Source: Hoylesella loescheii (GTDB taxonomy: Bacteria > Bacteroidota > Bacteroidia > Bacteroidales > Bacteroidaceae). From it: DNA of 34,542 nt. Positions 25,921 through 34,508 of the stretch are shown here, piece by piece (position 1 is the stretch's first letter; every line of letters begins with the position of its first letter). The position numbers were made by a program, and so were the translations under genes. The notes under the pieces are model-generated. The model saw nothing but the letters and a program-made list of their open reading frames with translations, was not told the origin of the DNA and ran no database searches. Location of the stretch: the NCBI GenBank assembly GCA_021531755.1, contig JADYUK010000026.1:1-34542 (forward strand). Reading direction: 5' to 3'.

Positions 25921-25969
25921 TTATCCCCGTCAGCTCATCATGTTCGAGCTGGCGGGGATAATCGTTTTT
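25921..25969 (+). terminator. Terminator of the argF' transcript
   Basis: TTATCCCCGTCAGCTC (25921-25936) pairs with GAGCTGGCGGGGATAA (25946-25961), 16 bp with one G-U pair, 9-base loop, followed by TCGTTTTT. It lies 35 bases after the argF' stop. Confidence 0.9.
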
Positions 25970-26061
25970 ATGGGTTACAGCTGCTTACCATATCGATATT
26001 TATGGCTATCGCGCTGTTATGACAGAGTGACATCGGCGGATGATGAGTATCTACCGGACAT

Positions 26062-26111
26062 ATAAAAGCGGATGACGGGCAGCTCGCATATTACAGCGTG
26101 CTGCCCGTCAT
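26062..26111 (-). terminator. Terminator of the C10 peptidase gene
   Basis: On the minus strand a 12-bp perfect stem (plus-strand 26072-26083 with 26100-26111), extended inward by CGC/GCG after one mismatch, is followed by CGCTTTTATA. It starts 38 bases after the peptidase stop. It faces the argF' terminator across about 90 bases with no gene. Confidence 0.85.
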
Positions 26112-26148
26112 TCTCATGAAAACACTTTATGGGATAATTCCCCGATGT

Positions 26149-27816
26149 TTATTTCCTAATATATTTCTTCCCGTTGCGTATGACGATACCCTTATACGCA
26201 CCGTCAACCTTCATTCCATTGATGTTATACTCAACACCAGCATCAGTCTGTTTCTCATCAGAAGAGACATTCGTGATGCCTGTCCAGCTTGAGTCTGATT
26301 CAGTCTCCAGAGCTGGCTTGCCCGAAGTGATAGTGATGATAGCCGAGTTAGAGGCATTCTCCTTGCTTCTTATCGGCTGCCACTCGGGCTGCTCAGAACA
26401 CTTAGTAGCGAGGTAAACACGGTATTTTCCGTCAGGAAGAGAAGCTACGGAAACATTGCTGAAAGTTACAGAGAAGCTGTTAATCTTCAGGTCATAGCCG
26501 TAAGCCTTGCATGTCTTTGCAGTCTGTTCGAGGATTATTTCCTCTGCCTGTGGGTTGTCAATAGACTTGGCAATCATGGCTACACTGCCGCTGAAATCCC
26601 TATAGTCGAGATTAATGCAATATTCAGCCTTGGCAGTGAGCTTGCCGCCTATTGTCTTGGTGAGTGAGAGTCCGTTTCTGTCATCATATCCGAACATTGA
26701 TTTTCTTATACTGTTCTCCTTTGGCATGAAGACAGGAAGCATGTCCTGATTGCTGCTATATCCATTCAGAGAAGCGACATCGAAGAATCCGTCAGACTTT
26801 CCGTTCCAGCCCCAGTTAACACTCACGAGGCCCTTCTCGTTATAGCCGTCGACAACGAACTCGTGTCCACCGCTCTTTGACTGTCCACCATAGAGTATCG
26901 GCTCGCCTGCTGACAGGTGGGTGAAGATGATATTCATCCATTCTGCCTCGTTCATGAATCTACGCGCATACATGCACAGGTTGCTGTCATAAAGGAATTT
27001 GCTGACAAGGGCGTCGGCAGCCAGGAAGGTGAAAGAGCCTGAGCCTGAGATATCATAATCCATCTTCACGCTTACTCCGCAATGGTACATAAGCTTTGCA
27101 ACGGCTTCTTCCTGCGCTTCCGTCGCCGAGGCTCCGTACGTGTCGAGCATATCGTCCCACGCATAATTGCCTTTGGCAAAGTTGACCGTCAACAGCTGTG
27201 TGGTAGTTTCTCCATCAATTTTGAGGTTACAACGGTAGCTTGCAGAGCCTTGTCCGGTAGCAGGATAATTATAATATTTCATTATCTGCGCCATGCCCGT
27301 AGCCACACAACCTGTCACGAAATGCTTCTCAACATTATTCTGTTTGTATGTTGGGGTCATATTGTTATAGGGTGCGTCCTGTCCCCATTTTGTCTTCAAT
27401 AAGGCGGGCACCTCTGGTTTATGGTTGGCCGATGGTGCTACTCTTGCCGGCCTTGTCCCTGTGGCGAGATATGTCTCAAGCGACTCATTCATCGCCTCTA
27501 CCCACCATCTCAGTCCGGGATTCTGGAGGTCAGCGGCTGTGAATGGTGTCTCTGTGATGGCAAGGATGGCATCGAAGGCATCGTCATTAGACACGATGAC
27601 AGTGTTGGCATCAGATGCCAGGACGGTCATCTGGCTTGTCTCGTAGGCCACATTGAGGTTTGAGACCTTAGCTATAGAGCCTTTTGAGTTGAGCGACTTG
27701 TCGTTCAGGGCGGTGATGGCAGCAGCCTTCATCTCGGCCACTGTGCGTTTCTTTGCCGAAACGGAAGCAGCGAAAGCGAATAGTGATATAAGGAGGAAAA
27801 AGTGAATCTTTCTCAT
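26149..27816 (-). CDS. Secreted C10-family cysteine protease (streptopain/interpain type)
   Basis: A 555-residue exported protease. Signal peptide about 1-21. An N-terminal propeptide (about 22-140) resembles the Spi/SpeB inhibitor-type prodomain. The papain-like core has catalytic Cys170 in VTGCVATGMAQIMKYYNYP, catalytic His318 in GGHEFVVDGYN, and the NWGWNG block (334-339). Beta-rich C-terminal sequence follows from about 380. The last residues (YNINGMKV then GIVIRNGKKYIRK) resemble the short C-terminal tails of Prevotella exported proteins, possibly a type IX secretion signal. Relatives include SpeB of Streptococcus and interpain A of Prevotella intermedia. It is the last gene of the SusC/SusD locus, 121 bases after the lipoprotein gene, with a weak hairpin in between. 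Likely zymogen, activated by removal of the propeptide. Confidence 0.92.
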   Translation of the reverse strand: MRKIHFFLLISLFAFAASVSAKKRTVAEMKAAAITALNDKSLNSKGSIAKVSNLNVAYETSQMTVLASDANTVIVSNDDAFDAILAITETPFTAADLQNPGLRWWVEAMNESLETYLATGTRPARVAPSANHKPEVPALLKTKWGQDAPYNNMTPTYKQNNVEKHFVTGCVATGMAQIMKYYNYPATGQGSASYRCNLKIDGETTTQLLTVNFAKGNYAWDDMLDTYGASATEAQEEAVAKLMYHCGVSVKMDYDISGSGSFTFLAADALVSKFLYDSNLCMYARRFMNEAEWMNIIFTHLSAGEPILYGGQSKSGGHEFVVDGYNEKGLVSVNWGWNGKSDGFFDVASLNGYSSNQDMLPVFMPKENSIRKSMFGYDDRNGLSLTKTIGGKLTAKAEYCINLDYRDFSGSVAMIAKSIDNPQAEEIILEQTAKTCKAYGYDLKINSFSVTFSNVSVASLPDGKYRVYLATKCSEQPEWQPIRSKENASNSAIITITSGKPALETESDSSWTGITNVSSDEKQTDAGVEYNINGMKVDGAYKGIVIRNGKKYIRK

Positions 27817-27870
27817 GATAACAGACTAAAAAGTGATTAGGAAAGGAATAAAAATCGGTCTATAATAGCG

Positions 27871-27896
27871 AAAACAGAGAGAGAGCAAACTCTCTT
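27871..27896 (-). terminator. Weak hairpin between the lipoprotein and the C10 peptidase
   Basis: On the minus strand AGAGAG pairs with CTCTCT (plus-strand 27880-27895, TTTG loop), then CTCTGTTTT. The stem is AU/GC mixed and short. It could reduce read-through and lower peptidase expression relative to SusC/SusD. Confidence 0.4.
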
Positions 27897-27937
27897 GAAT
27901 AGAGTCACTCTCCCTCTGGAGTATCTTTTTCAGCTAA

Positions 27938-28846
27938 TTATTTCTGCACGAGCTGGATATTGTACATAGCCTCCCACCATCCTTTTCCTGGCTGGTAGAG
28001 ATAAATCTTAGCTTCTGGATCCCACTCTATGACTGCTGGCAGGCCACCATTCTCGTCGAGCTTCCATGTAGCGACGAGAGGGTCTGTTACGTAGCTCTGG
28101 CCGTCGTCAGTAACGAATACCCACTGGTATTCGCTGCCGTATGTGGCAACATAGTTCTCATAGAGGCCGAAGCTGAGTGTACCAGTCTTTGTCTCCTTGT
28201 CGAATGTGAAGTAGAATGGCCACTCACAATCGAGAGATACACCGACATTGAAGAGACCTGGAGAAGTAGCCCATAGCTTCTTGTTGTAGTCAGGGTCTGT
28301 CTCGTCGTTAGGACCTGTGAGAACAACATTCTTCTCGAACGCCTTGCCAGTAGAGGCGTAAACGCCCTTGAGAGTCCATGTGCCATAGAACTTCTCGAAG
28401 AATGCGGCATCATTGTCGCGGAGAGTAATCACTACCTTGCTTGTCGTTACAGTAGCGCCCTGAGCCGACTTGATTGTCAGAGTGAGTTCTCTGTTGTCAT
28501 TTATCTCCTTGTCGTCGATAGTCTGGAGCTGTACGTTAAGCACAGCAGCGGCAGTTGTGTCATTATCAGCGAGGAGAGAGAGAGTCTTGTCTGTGATGAG
28601 GAAGTTCTTTCCCTCTACAGCAGGATTAGCACCTGTTCCCTCTGCCACGATCTCAACAGCGACGTCGCCATTACGGTAGCCGTCGATAGCTATAGGCACG
28701 TTGTATAATCCAACGTTCTCCTTTATTGCGATGTTTTCTTGCTCAAAACCTACAGTTGTCTGCAGTGTGTTGAATGATTCGTCATCGCTGCATGATGCGA
28801 GAACCACAGCAGCAACGGTGAGCATGAATATTTTGAGGTATTTCAT
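27938..28846 (-). CDS. Surface lipoprotein with Calx-beta-like domain
   Basis: A 302-residue lipoprotein: signal with lipobox VLASC, lipid-modified Cys19, then acidic SDDE, which favours export to the cell surface in Bacteroidetes. Residues about 25-148 look like a Calx-beta/immunoglobulin-like domain (IAIKENVGLYNVPIAIDG, then LTLTIKSAQG). The rest (about 150-302) is beta-rich and aromatic and is not recognised. In SusC/SusD loci the gene in this position usually encodes a surface cargo-binding protein (SusE/SusF position), so cargo capture is inferred. The ATG at 28846 starts the signal peptide directly. An in-frame ATG at 28918 would place 24 odd residues before it and is rejected. The gap from SusD is 86 bases. 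Confidence 0.87.
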   Translation of the reverse strand: MKYLKIFMLTVAAVVLASCSDDESFNTLQTTVGFEQENIAIKENVGLYNVPIAIDGYRNGDVAVEIVAEGTGANPAVEGKNFLITDKTLSLLADNDTTAAAVLNVQLQTIDDKEINDNRELTLTIKSAQGATVTTSKVVITLRDNDAAFFEKFYGTWTLKGVYASTGKAFEKNVVLTGPNDETDPDYNKKLWATSPGLFNVGVSLDCEWPFYFTFDKETKTGTLSFGLYENYVATYGSEYQWVFVTDDGQSYVTDPLVATWKLDENGGLPAVIEWDPEAKIYLYQPGKGWWEAMYNIQLVQK

Positions 28847-28932
28847 CTTGGTTATGTTTATTGTGCAGTGTCCTGTGTCTGCCGTCGCTATGTGCGGGAC
28901 GAGTCGCACAGGACACATGCTTGTGATGATAA

Positions 28933-30447
28933 TTAATATCCAGGATTCTGAACTATCTGAGGGTTAGCGTCGCGCTCAGCCTGTGGTATAGGCCATACGA
29001 ACATTGGGTCAGAAGCGCTCTTCTTCATGTTTGTTGTGACAGCAGAGCCTGGGAAGAGGCAGAATGCAGAGTTCTGAACCTCGCCGCGTACCATGTCGTC
29101 GCCCCAGCGCTTGAGGTCGAAGATACGGAATCCCTCGCCGAGGAGCTCACGGCGGCGCTCATTCTTCAGCTCCTTGAAGATTGCATCGGCAGAAGGGAAC
29201 TGAGTCTCTGTGTAATCGTAGAAACGTGAAGCCTTGAGGAGATTGAGGTACTTTGTAGCCGAGGCGAGGTCGCCCATCTTTGCATAAGCCTCAACAGCGA
29301 TGAGGTACATCTCGCCGATGCGGAACACCTTAGGCTCGCTTGTGAAGCGTGCTGACTGGTCTTTGTTGAGAGCCTCCCAGAGGCCAGACTCGTCAGGGAA
29401 CTTATTGAACTCGACAGCATAGCCTGACGCACCGCTTGTTGTTGTCAGCTTATCCATGACGAAGTAGATGTCAAGACGTGCGTCGCCATCCTCGAAGAGG
29501 TTGACAACCTCAGCAGTCGGGATATAGTCAGGTACGGCACCATCCTGATAAGGGAGGTATCTCACACCGTTCTGAGCAGGGAGCTCATCCTTTGATGTCA
29601 CAGGAATCTGGAGGATTGTCTCTGTGCCACCGTCCATCCACCACATAGTGGCGAGCTCGTCAACATCAGCGCAGAGAGGATATGTCTGTGACTCTATGAG
29701 GCTTGATGCCTTCTGTGCTGCTGTGGCATAGTCTTTCTTTGAGAGGGCCACGCGTGCCTCAAGGGCTGTTATGACATCGTTTGAGATGTATCCATAAGAT
29801 GGTGAGCCGGCTACATCGATGCGTGCCTTAGCCTCAGCGAGGTCAGCTGCAATCTGGTTGTAAGTCTCCTCGAGAGTGTAGCGTCCAGGATACTTTGTGT
29901 TGTCAGATGTTGGCTGGTAGACAGTTGAGTAAGACACACCAGTGTTTGGCTGGTTGGCGATAGAGGCGTCATAAGCCTTGCAGAAGAACTGTGAGAGCTG
30001 GTAGATGCAGTATGCTCTCATGAAGTAAGCCTCACCGATTATCTTCTTTACAGTAACCTGGTCAGCTGGCTCAAACTTTGTTGTGTCAGCCTGAGTCTGG
30101 TTAGTGATGATGAAGTTGGCGCGGCCGATGAGCCCCTGGTATCCACCATAGACGCCCTCGAAGGTGTCAGTAGTAGGAGTGTACTGCCAACGGTGCATAT
30201 CACCATAAGTGTTCGAATAGCCTACCACTGCATTAAAGTTATCGGCCTGGAGCTCTGTGGCTGTCAGGTAACCACCGGCAGTGATGCCGCGGAGACCAGA
30301 ATAGAGACCGACACGCATATTCTTGAAGTCGGTAATGCTCTGCAGAGCCTCTGTCTCCTCTATGGCGTTGTAAGGCTTGAGGTCCATATCGCACGATACA
30401 AGTCCCAGACTCGCAACAGCCATTATTGACAATATTATTTTTTTCAT
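28933..30447 (-). CDS. SusD/RagB-family outer-membrane lipoprotein
   Basis: A 504-residue SusD homologue that sits as the lid on the SusC channel. Signal peptide with LVSC lipobox, Cys19. The N-terminal core contains the TPR helices of the family (for example DFKNMRVGLYSGLRG and GLIGRANFII), and the C-terminal RagB/SusD region has RRRELLGEGFRIFDLKRWGDD. The final PQIVQNPGY ends normally for the family. It follows susC after 97 bases, the standard order. The cargo is unknown; the lack of carbohydrate enzymes and the presence of a protease suggest peptides, as with RagAB of Porphyromonas gingivalis. Confidence 0.96.
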   Translation of the reverse strand: MKKIILSIMAVASLGLVSCDMDLKPYNAIEETEALQSITDFKNMRVGLYSGLRGITAGGYLTATELQADNFNAVVGYSNTYGDMHRWQYTPTTDTFEGVYGGYQGLIGRANFIITNQTQADTTKFEPADQVTVKKIIGEAYFMRAYCIYQLSQFFCKAYDASIANQPNTGVSYSTVYQPTSDNTKYPGRYTLEETYNQIAADLAEAKARIDVAGSPSYGYISNDVITALEARVALSKKDYATAAQKASSLIESQTYPLCADVDELATMWWMDGGTETILQIPVTSKDELPAQNGVRYLPYQDGAVPDYIPTAEVVNLFEDGDARLDIYFVMDKLTTTSGASGYAVEFNKFPDESGLWEALNKDQSARFTSEPKVFRIGEMYLIAVEAYAKMGDLASATKYLNLLKASRFYDYTETQFPSADAIFKELKNERRRELLGEGFRIFDLKRWGDDMVRGEVQNSAFCLFPGSAVTTNMKKSASDPMFVWPIPQAERDANPQIVQNPGY

Positions 30448-30544
30448 TGTTATTTTTCTTTGTTTGTTTATAGGGTGTATTCGCTAATTCTTTCCGGTCC
30501 ATGTGGCACGACATTGATAATGTCCTGCCACGCCTTGCCGACTC

Positions 30545-33517
30545 TTAGAATGTCATCTGTATGCCGAAAGAGTACTGGCGTGTGTTAGGATAGTTGCCGA
30601 GAGAGATGTTAGAGTCAACCTCTGGGTCGAAGCCCTGGTAGTCTGTGAATGTGAGGAGGTTACGCCCAACGAAGTAAACCTTGCAGTCGTTGATGAAACC
30701 TGTAGCGTTGAGGATGCTCTTAGGCAGAGTGTAAGAGAGCTGGAGAGTCTTCAGACGCACGAAGTCGGCCTTCTCAAGGAGGTGAGTGTCGAACTGCATG
30801 TTAGCGTCGGCAGCAGGGATATCAGTTATCTGTCCAGGTGTTGTCCACATGTTGAGCATGTTGACAGTCTGGTTGCCGTCAGTAGCGAATGCTGCATTCT
30901 CTGTGAACCAGCGCTCGTTGTTTGTCATGTAGCGTCCGAACATGCCAGTGAACTGGACGTCAAGCTGGAGACCCTTCCATCCGACAGATGTAGAGAGGCC
31001 ACCGCTCCAAGGAGCGTAACGGTTCTTGCCTGTCATGACCTTGTCGTCCTCTGAGTATGTCTTTGTCATGTTACCGTTCTTGTCGAGCCAGATGTTCTGT
31101 CCGTCAGCAGGGTCAACACCATACCAGCGTACCATGTAGAACTCGCCGTAAGGACGGCCTTTCTCAAGGCGCAGACCTGTTGTTGAGAGTGTGTAGTAGT
31201 CAAGGCCCTGGAAGAGCTTTGTCACCTCGTTGTGGTTGTAGTTACCATTCAGGCGGATATTCCATCTCCAGTCACGTGTGCGGACGATATCAGCAGAGAT
31301 GTCGAAGTCAACACCACGGTTGCACATGCTGGCCACGTTGCCCCAGCCGCCAGAGAAACCTGTAGTATATGAATAAGGTATCTCCATGAGCATGTTGGAT
31401 GTCACCTTGTTGTAGAACTCAACGTTGAAGTTGATACGGTTGAGTACACGTCCTGAGAGACCGATGTTGAAGGTCTTCACTGTCTCCCATGTGAGGTCAG
31501 GGTTAGAAGGGTTGGCAATAGCCGTACCGCTGTTCTTGTCGTACATTGGGCCCTGACCGACGAGGCCGAGGGCGAGGTAAGCACCAATGCCTGAGTTACC
31601 TGTTGAGCCGTAGCTGGCCTTGAGGCTGAGGTCCTGGAGCCAAGAGCGTGTGCCCTTCATGAAGTCCTCTGATGAGATTTTCCACATGACAGCGCCTGCG
31701 CCAAATGTAGCCCAACGGTTGTTCTCGCCGAAGAGAGAGCTGCCGTCGCGACGTATAGAGAGGTCAACGAAGTATTTGTCAAGGAGAGAGTAGTTGAGAG
31801 TTCCGAACCATGAGTTACGCACCTCCTCTGTGATAGAGTGATCAGGAACTTCGGCTGTGGCAGCTGCGCTCATGAGGAGGAGGCGGATATCTGTCTGGCC
31901 ATTGGTTGCGATACCAAAGCTCTCGTCCTTGCTTGTCATTGTCTCCTGACCGGCAAGGATAGTGACATAGTGCTTGCCGAGGATATCAAACTTGTACTCG
32001 GCTGTGTTTGTCACAGTCCAGTTGGCGTAACGCTCGAATGTCTCGTTAGCACCACCGACGTCGAATGGCTCGACTGGGTAGCACTGGTAAGAGTAACGGT
32101 AGTCATACCACTGCAGACCTACGGCAGAGCGTATATTGAGGCCCTTGATAGGGTTGAGGTTGACGAATACGTTCTCGTTAATCATGGTCTGGTCACGATG
32201 GGCAGGCTGTATCTCACTGAGGTAGTAAGGGTTCCAGTAGCCGAGGAGGTCGAAGAAGTCCTTGCGCTCTCCATAGCCCTCGAATGTAGAGTTGGCATAG
32301 TCGTCACGGTTGAGGCCCTTGATGTCGTAGTAAGTCTCGATAGGGAGATAGATACGTGAGGCATACACCTTATTATATACAGAGTTACCTGTTGATCCGA
32401 AAGCCGCTGTGCCATACTTGCGGTATGCGAGGTTGGTGTTAGCGCCAATCTTCATCCAAGGAGTGATAGTGGCATTGAGGTTGACACGGAAAGACTCACG
32501 ACGCATGTTAGAGTCGTCCATGATACCATCGGCGCTGTAGTGGCCGAAAGAGGCGAGGTAAGAGAGATTCTCTGTACCACCAGTAGCGCTCATGTTTATC
32601 TCGGCTGTTGGAGCAGAGCCACCGAAGAAGATGTCAGACCAGTCAGTGCTGATGCCGTTCTTCACATAGTAGTTCTTCATAGCCTGGAACTCTGCGTTGG
32701 TCTTGTTTGATGGGCTTATCATCTCCTGGAGTGTGAACCACTGCTCAGAGTTCATCATCTCGACCTTGTCGCCAGTCATCTGAGATATACCATACTGTGC
32801 GCTGACAGTGACATTAGCCTTCATGCCACGCTTTCCCTGCTTAGAAGTGAGGATAACGACACCATTGGCAGCGCGTGAACCATAGATGGCAGTAGCTGAA
32901 GCATCCTTGAGGACTGTCATGGTCTCGATATCGTTAGGGTTGAGCATGGTGAATGCAGAAGATGTTATCTCTGAACCGTCGAGGATATAGAGAGGAGTGG
33001 TGCTGGCATTGATAGATGTCACACCGCGGATACGCATGCTGACAGATGCACTTGGCTCACCAGACGATGTGTAGACCTGCATACCTGCCACCTGTCCCTG
33101 GAGGGCGTCACCGATATTGGCAACCGGACGGTGCTCGAACTTGTCAGATGTCACAGTCTCTACTGAACCGGCGATAGTTCCGAGCTTCTTTGCAGAACCA
33201 TAGCCAACGACAACGACCTCATCGAGGATAGACTCGTCTGTACCGAGCTTGACAATCATGTTCTGGTGTGCTGCAGCCTCTACTGTCTGCATGCCGACAT
33301 AAGAGACAACAAGAGTCTTGCCAGCCTGAACGTCGATAGTAAACTTACCGTCGATGTTTGTGACAACACCCTTAGCGGCACCTTTCACCTTTACGGTGGC
33401 TCCGATAATCGGCTCATTGTCCGTCACGGATACAACGGTACCGGTGATGGCTGTCTGCGCCCAGGCCGTGACAGTCACTGCCATGCACAGAAGCATCATT
33501 GTGAGTTTTCTTTTCAT
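30545..33517 (-). CDS. SusC/RagA-family TonB-linked outer-membrane protein
   Basis: A 990-residue outer-membrane transporter. Signal peptide 1-20; carboxypeptidase D-like beta-sandwich (about 23-95: ITGTVVSVTDNEPIIGATVKVKG); TonB-box-like DEVVVVGYG (about 98-107); plug domain (about 110-235) with VSMRIRGVTSIN, PLYILDGSEI and ATAIYGSRAANGVVILTSKQG. The 22-strand beta barrel follows to the terminal QYSFGIQMTF, a normal barrel end with final Phe. It has no N-terminal STN signalling domain, so it does not itself signal to an anti-sigma factor. It works with the SusD lid to import cargo using TonB energy. It is first in the locus, 98 bases before susD, with a promoter at 33616-33643. Regulators are not in the window. 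Confidence 0.97.
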   Translation of the reverse strand: MKRKLTMMLLCMAVTVTAWAQTAITGTVVSVTDNEPIIGATVKVKGAAKGVVTNIDGKFTIDVQAGKTLVVSYVGMQTVEAAAHQNMIVKLGTDESILDEVVVVGYGSAKKLGTIAGSVETVTSDKFEHRPVANIGDALQGQVAGMQVYTSSGEPSASVSMRIRGVTSINASTTPLYILDGSEITSSAFTMLNPNDIETMTVLKDASATAIYGSRAANGVVILTSKQGKRGMKANVTVSAQYGISQMTGDKVEMMNSEQWFTLQEMISPSNKTNAEFQAMKNYYVKNGISTDWSDIFFGGSAPTAEINMSATGGTENLSYLASFGHYSADGIMDDSNMRRESFRVNLNATITPWMKIGANTNLAYRKYGTAAFGSTGNSVYNKVYASRIYLPIETYYDIKGLNRDDYANSTFEGYGERKDFFDLLGYWNPYYLSEIQPAHRDQTMINENVFVNLNPIKGLNIRSAVGLQWYDYRYSYQCYPVEPFDVGGANETFERYANWTVTNTAEYKFDILGKHYVTILAGQETMTSKDESFGIATNGQTDIRLLLMSAAATAEVPDHSITEEVRNSWFGTLNYSLLDKYFVDLSIRRDGSSLFGENNRWATFGAGAVMWKISSEDFMKGTRSWLQDLSLKASYGSTGNSGIGAYLALGLVGQGPMYDKNSGTAIANPSNPDLTWETVKTFNIGLSGRVLNRINFNVEFYNKVTSNMLMEIPYSYTTGFSGGWGNVASMCNRGVDFDISADIVRTRDWRWNIRLNGNYNHNEVTKLFQGLDYYTLSTTGLRLEKGRPYGEFYMVRWYGVDPADGQNIWLDKNGNMTKTYSEDDKVMTGKNRYAPWSGGLSTSVGWKGLQLDVQFTGMFGRYMTNNERWFTENAAFATDGNQTVNMLNMWTTPGQITDIPAADANMQFDTHLLEKADFVRLKTLQLSYTLPKSILNATGFINDCKVYFVGRNLLTFTDYQGFDPEVDSNISLGNYPNTRQYSFGIQMTF

Positions 33518-33615
33518 AACTAATACTATTTGTTAAACAATTTTTTATATATACTTTATGCTGTCGCACACTCCTCCCGGGCGGGAGGATAACGATAAAT
33601 ACGCACACTGTGGTG

Positions 33616-33643
33616 CAAAATTAATATTTTTTTAATAAACAAA
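33616..33643 (-). promoter_or_regulatory. susC promoter
   Basis: Minus-strand TAATTTTG (plus-strand 33616-33623) is a good -7 box. A TTTG (plus-strand CAAA 33640-33643) lies 16 bases upstream, shorter than the usual 19-20. The leader would be about 90 bases. The suboptimal spacing would fit a promoter that needs an activator. Confidence 0.6.
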
Positions 33644-34042
33644 CGATAAAAGGCGTGTTAAAAATCACTTTTGATGCTATTTTTCCCGATTTTTATGAAT
33701 ATTTGTTCGTCACATGGGGATTATTTGTCACTTTTCATATTCAATTGTGTCATTTACTGTTAAACATGAATCCACTGGCGACGGGAATATATCCCAACTG
33801 ACAATTTGCTGATTTTCATTATATGTTACATAATTCATCATTCGGGAAGGAATAACAGGACGTGCTTGTCTGAACCTGCTTATGAGACTCATCATTGTAC
33901 CGATATGGTAAGCCGGTCTGAGCTATACGCCTCCGGTAGGTTTGCCGTGAGTGCTTCGTCGCATATAACACGCATCCTGAAAGGTCATCGCTTCGCGTGT
34001 CAATGATGCATGAAAGTTTATTGCTCATTATTTAATATATTT

Positions 34043-34131
34043 ATGTGACCGTGTAATAAAGGACATTCAGCCGCATCTTGAACTCTCCGCCTATCTATAC
34101 CCCGAGCATGCGACCGTGTAATAAAGGACAT
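34043..34131. repeat. 24-bp direct repeat pair, 65 bases apart
   Basis: ATG, one variable base, then GACCGTGTAATAAAGGACAT occurs at 34043-34066 and 34108-34131, with only the variable base (T or C) different. The start-to-start distance is 65 bases. The second copy is flanked by GCATG and CATGC, which form an inverted pair. The intervening DNA is unrelated between copies. Confidence 0.9.
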
Positions 34132-34304
34132 GCGGCCTCTCCCATAACGCTATTCCATCCGCCTACCCCATCTCCCCTTTCTGGCGCAAAAGATATAGTC
34201 ATGGATAACCCTCCGTCGGCATCATACCCGTCAGCATGGTTCATATCGTCACTCTGACAGGCTCTGAGAAATACTCAGTAATTATGCCGCATATACTGTT
34301 TCAT

Positions 34305-34395
34305 AATGTAATTACTAAGTATTTATAATAAAATTACTTAGTCTTTAGATTATAAACACTCAGTCTTTATATTATAAAGACTAACTAATTACATT
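34305..34395. repeat. AT-rich array of dyad repeats (operator-like)
   Basis: Outer arms 34305-34329 and 34371-34395 are inverted copies with 22 of 25 bases matching. Between them are two tandem 22-bp units (34337-34358 and 34359-34380) of the form CTYAGTCTTTAKATTATAA. A perfect palindrome AGTCTTTATA-T-TATAAAGACT is at 34362-34382. In all, the core AGTMTTTA with a following ATAAT or ATTATAA occurs four times, three on the plus and one on the minus strand. Confidence 0.85.
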
Positions 34396-34508
34396 CTAAT
34401 TTTATAGCATCTATATCTTTACAGAGAATAAAAACACATATTACAAGCCACCCCACGCCTATTTCAAAATATTACTGTCCGCTAAACATTCCACATTGAG
34501 ATTAAATT

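Noticed and set aside
28847..28918. Upstream start for the Calx-beta lipoprotein
   Set aside because: It would put 24 residues before a perfect lipoprotein signal peptide.
33819..34028. Open frames on both strands (69 codons leftward; 66 codons rightward from 33806)
   Set aside because: They overlap each other, have unusual composition and no recognisable domain; a clear promoter is missing.
34043..34131. CRISPR array
   Set aside because: Only two repeat copies with one intervening stretch of 41 bases, no third repeat, and no cas genes in the window.
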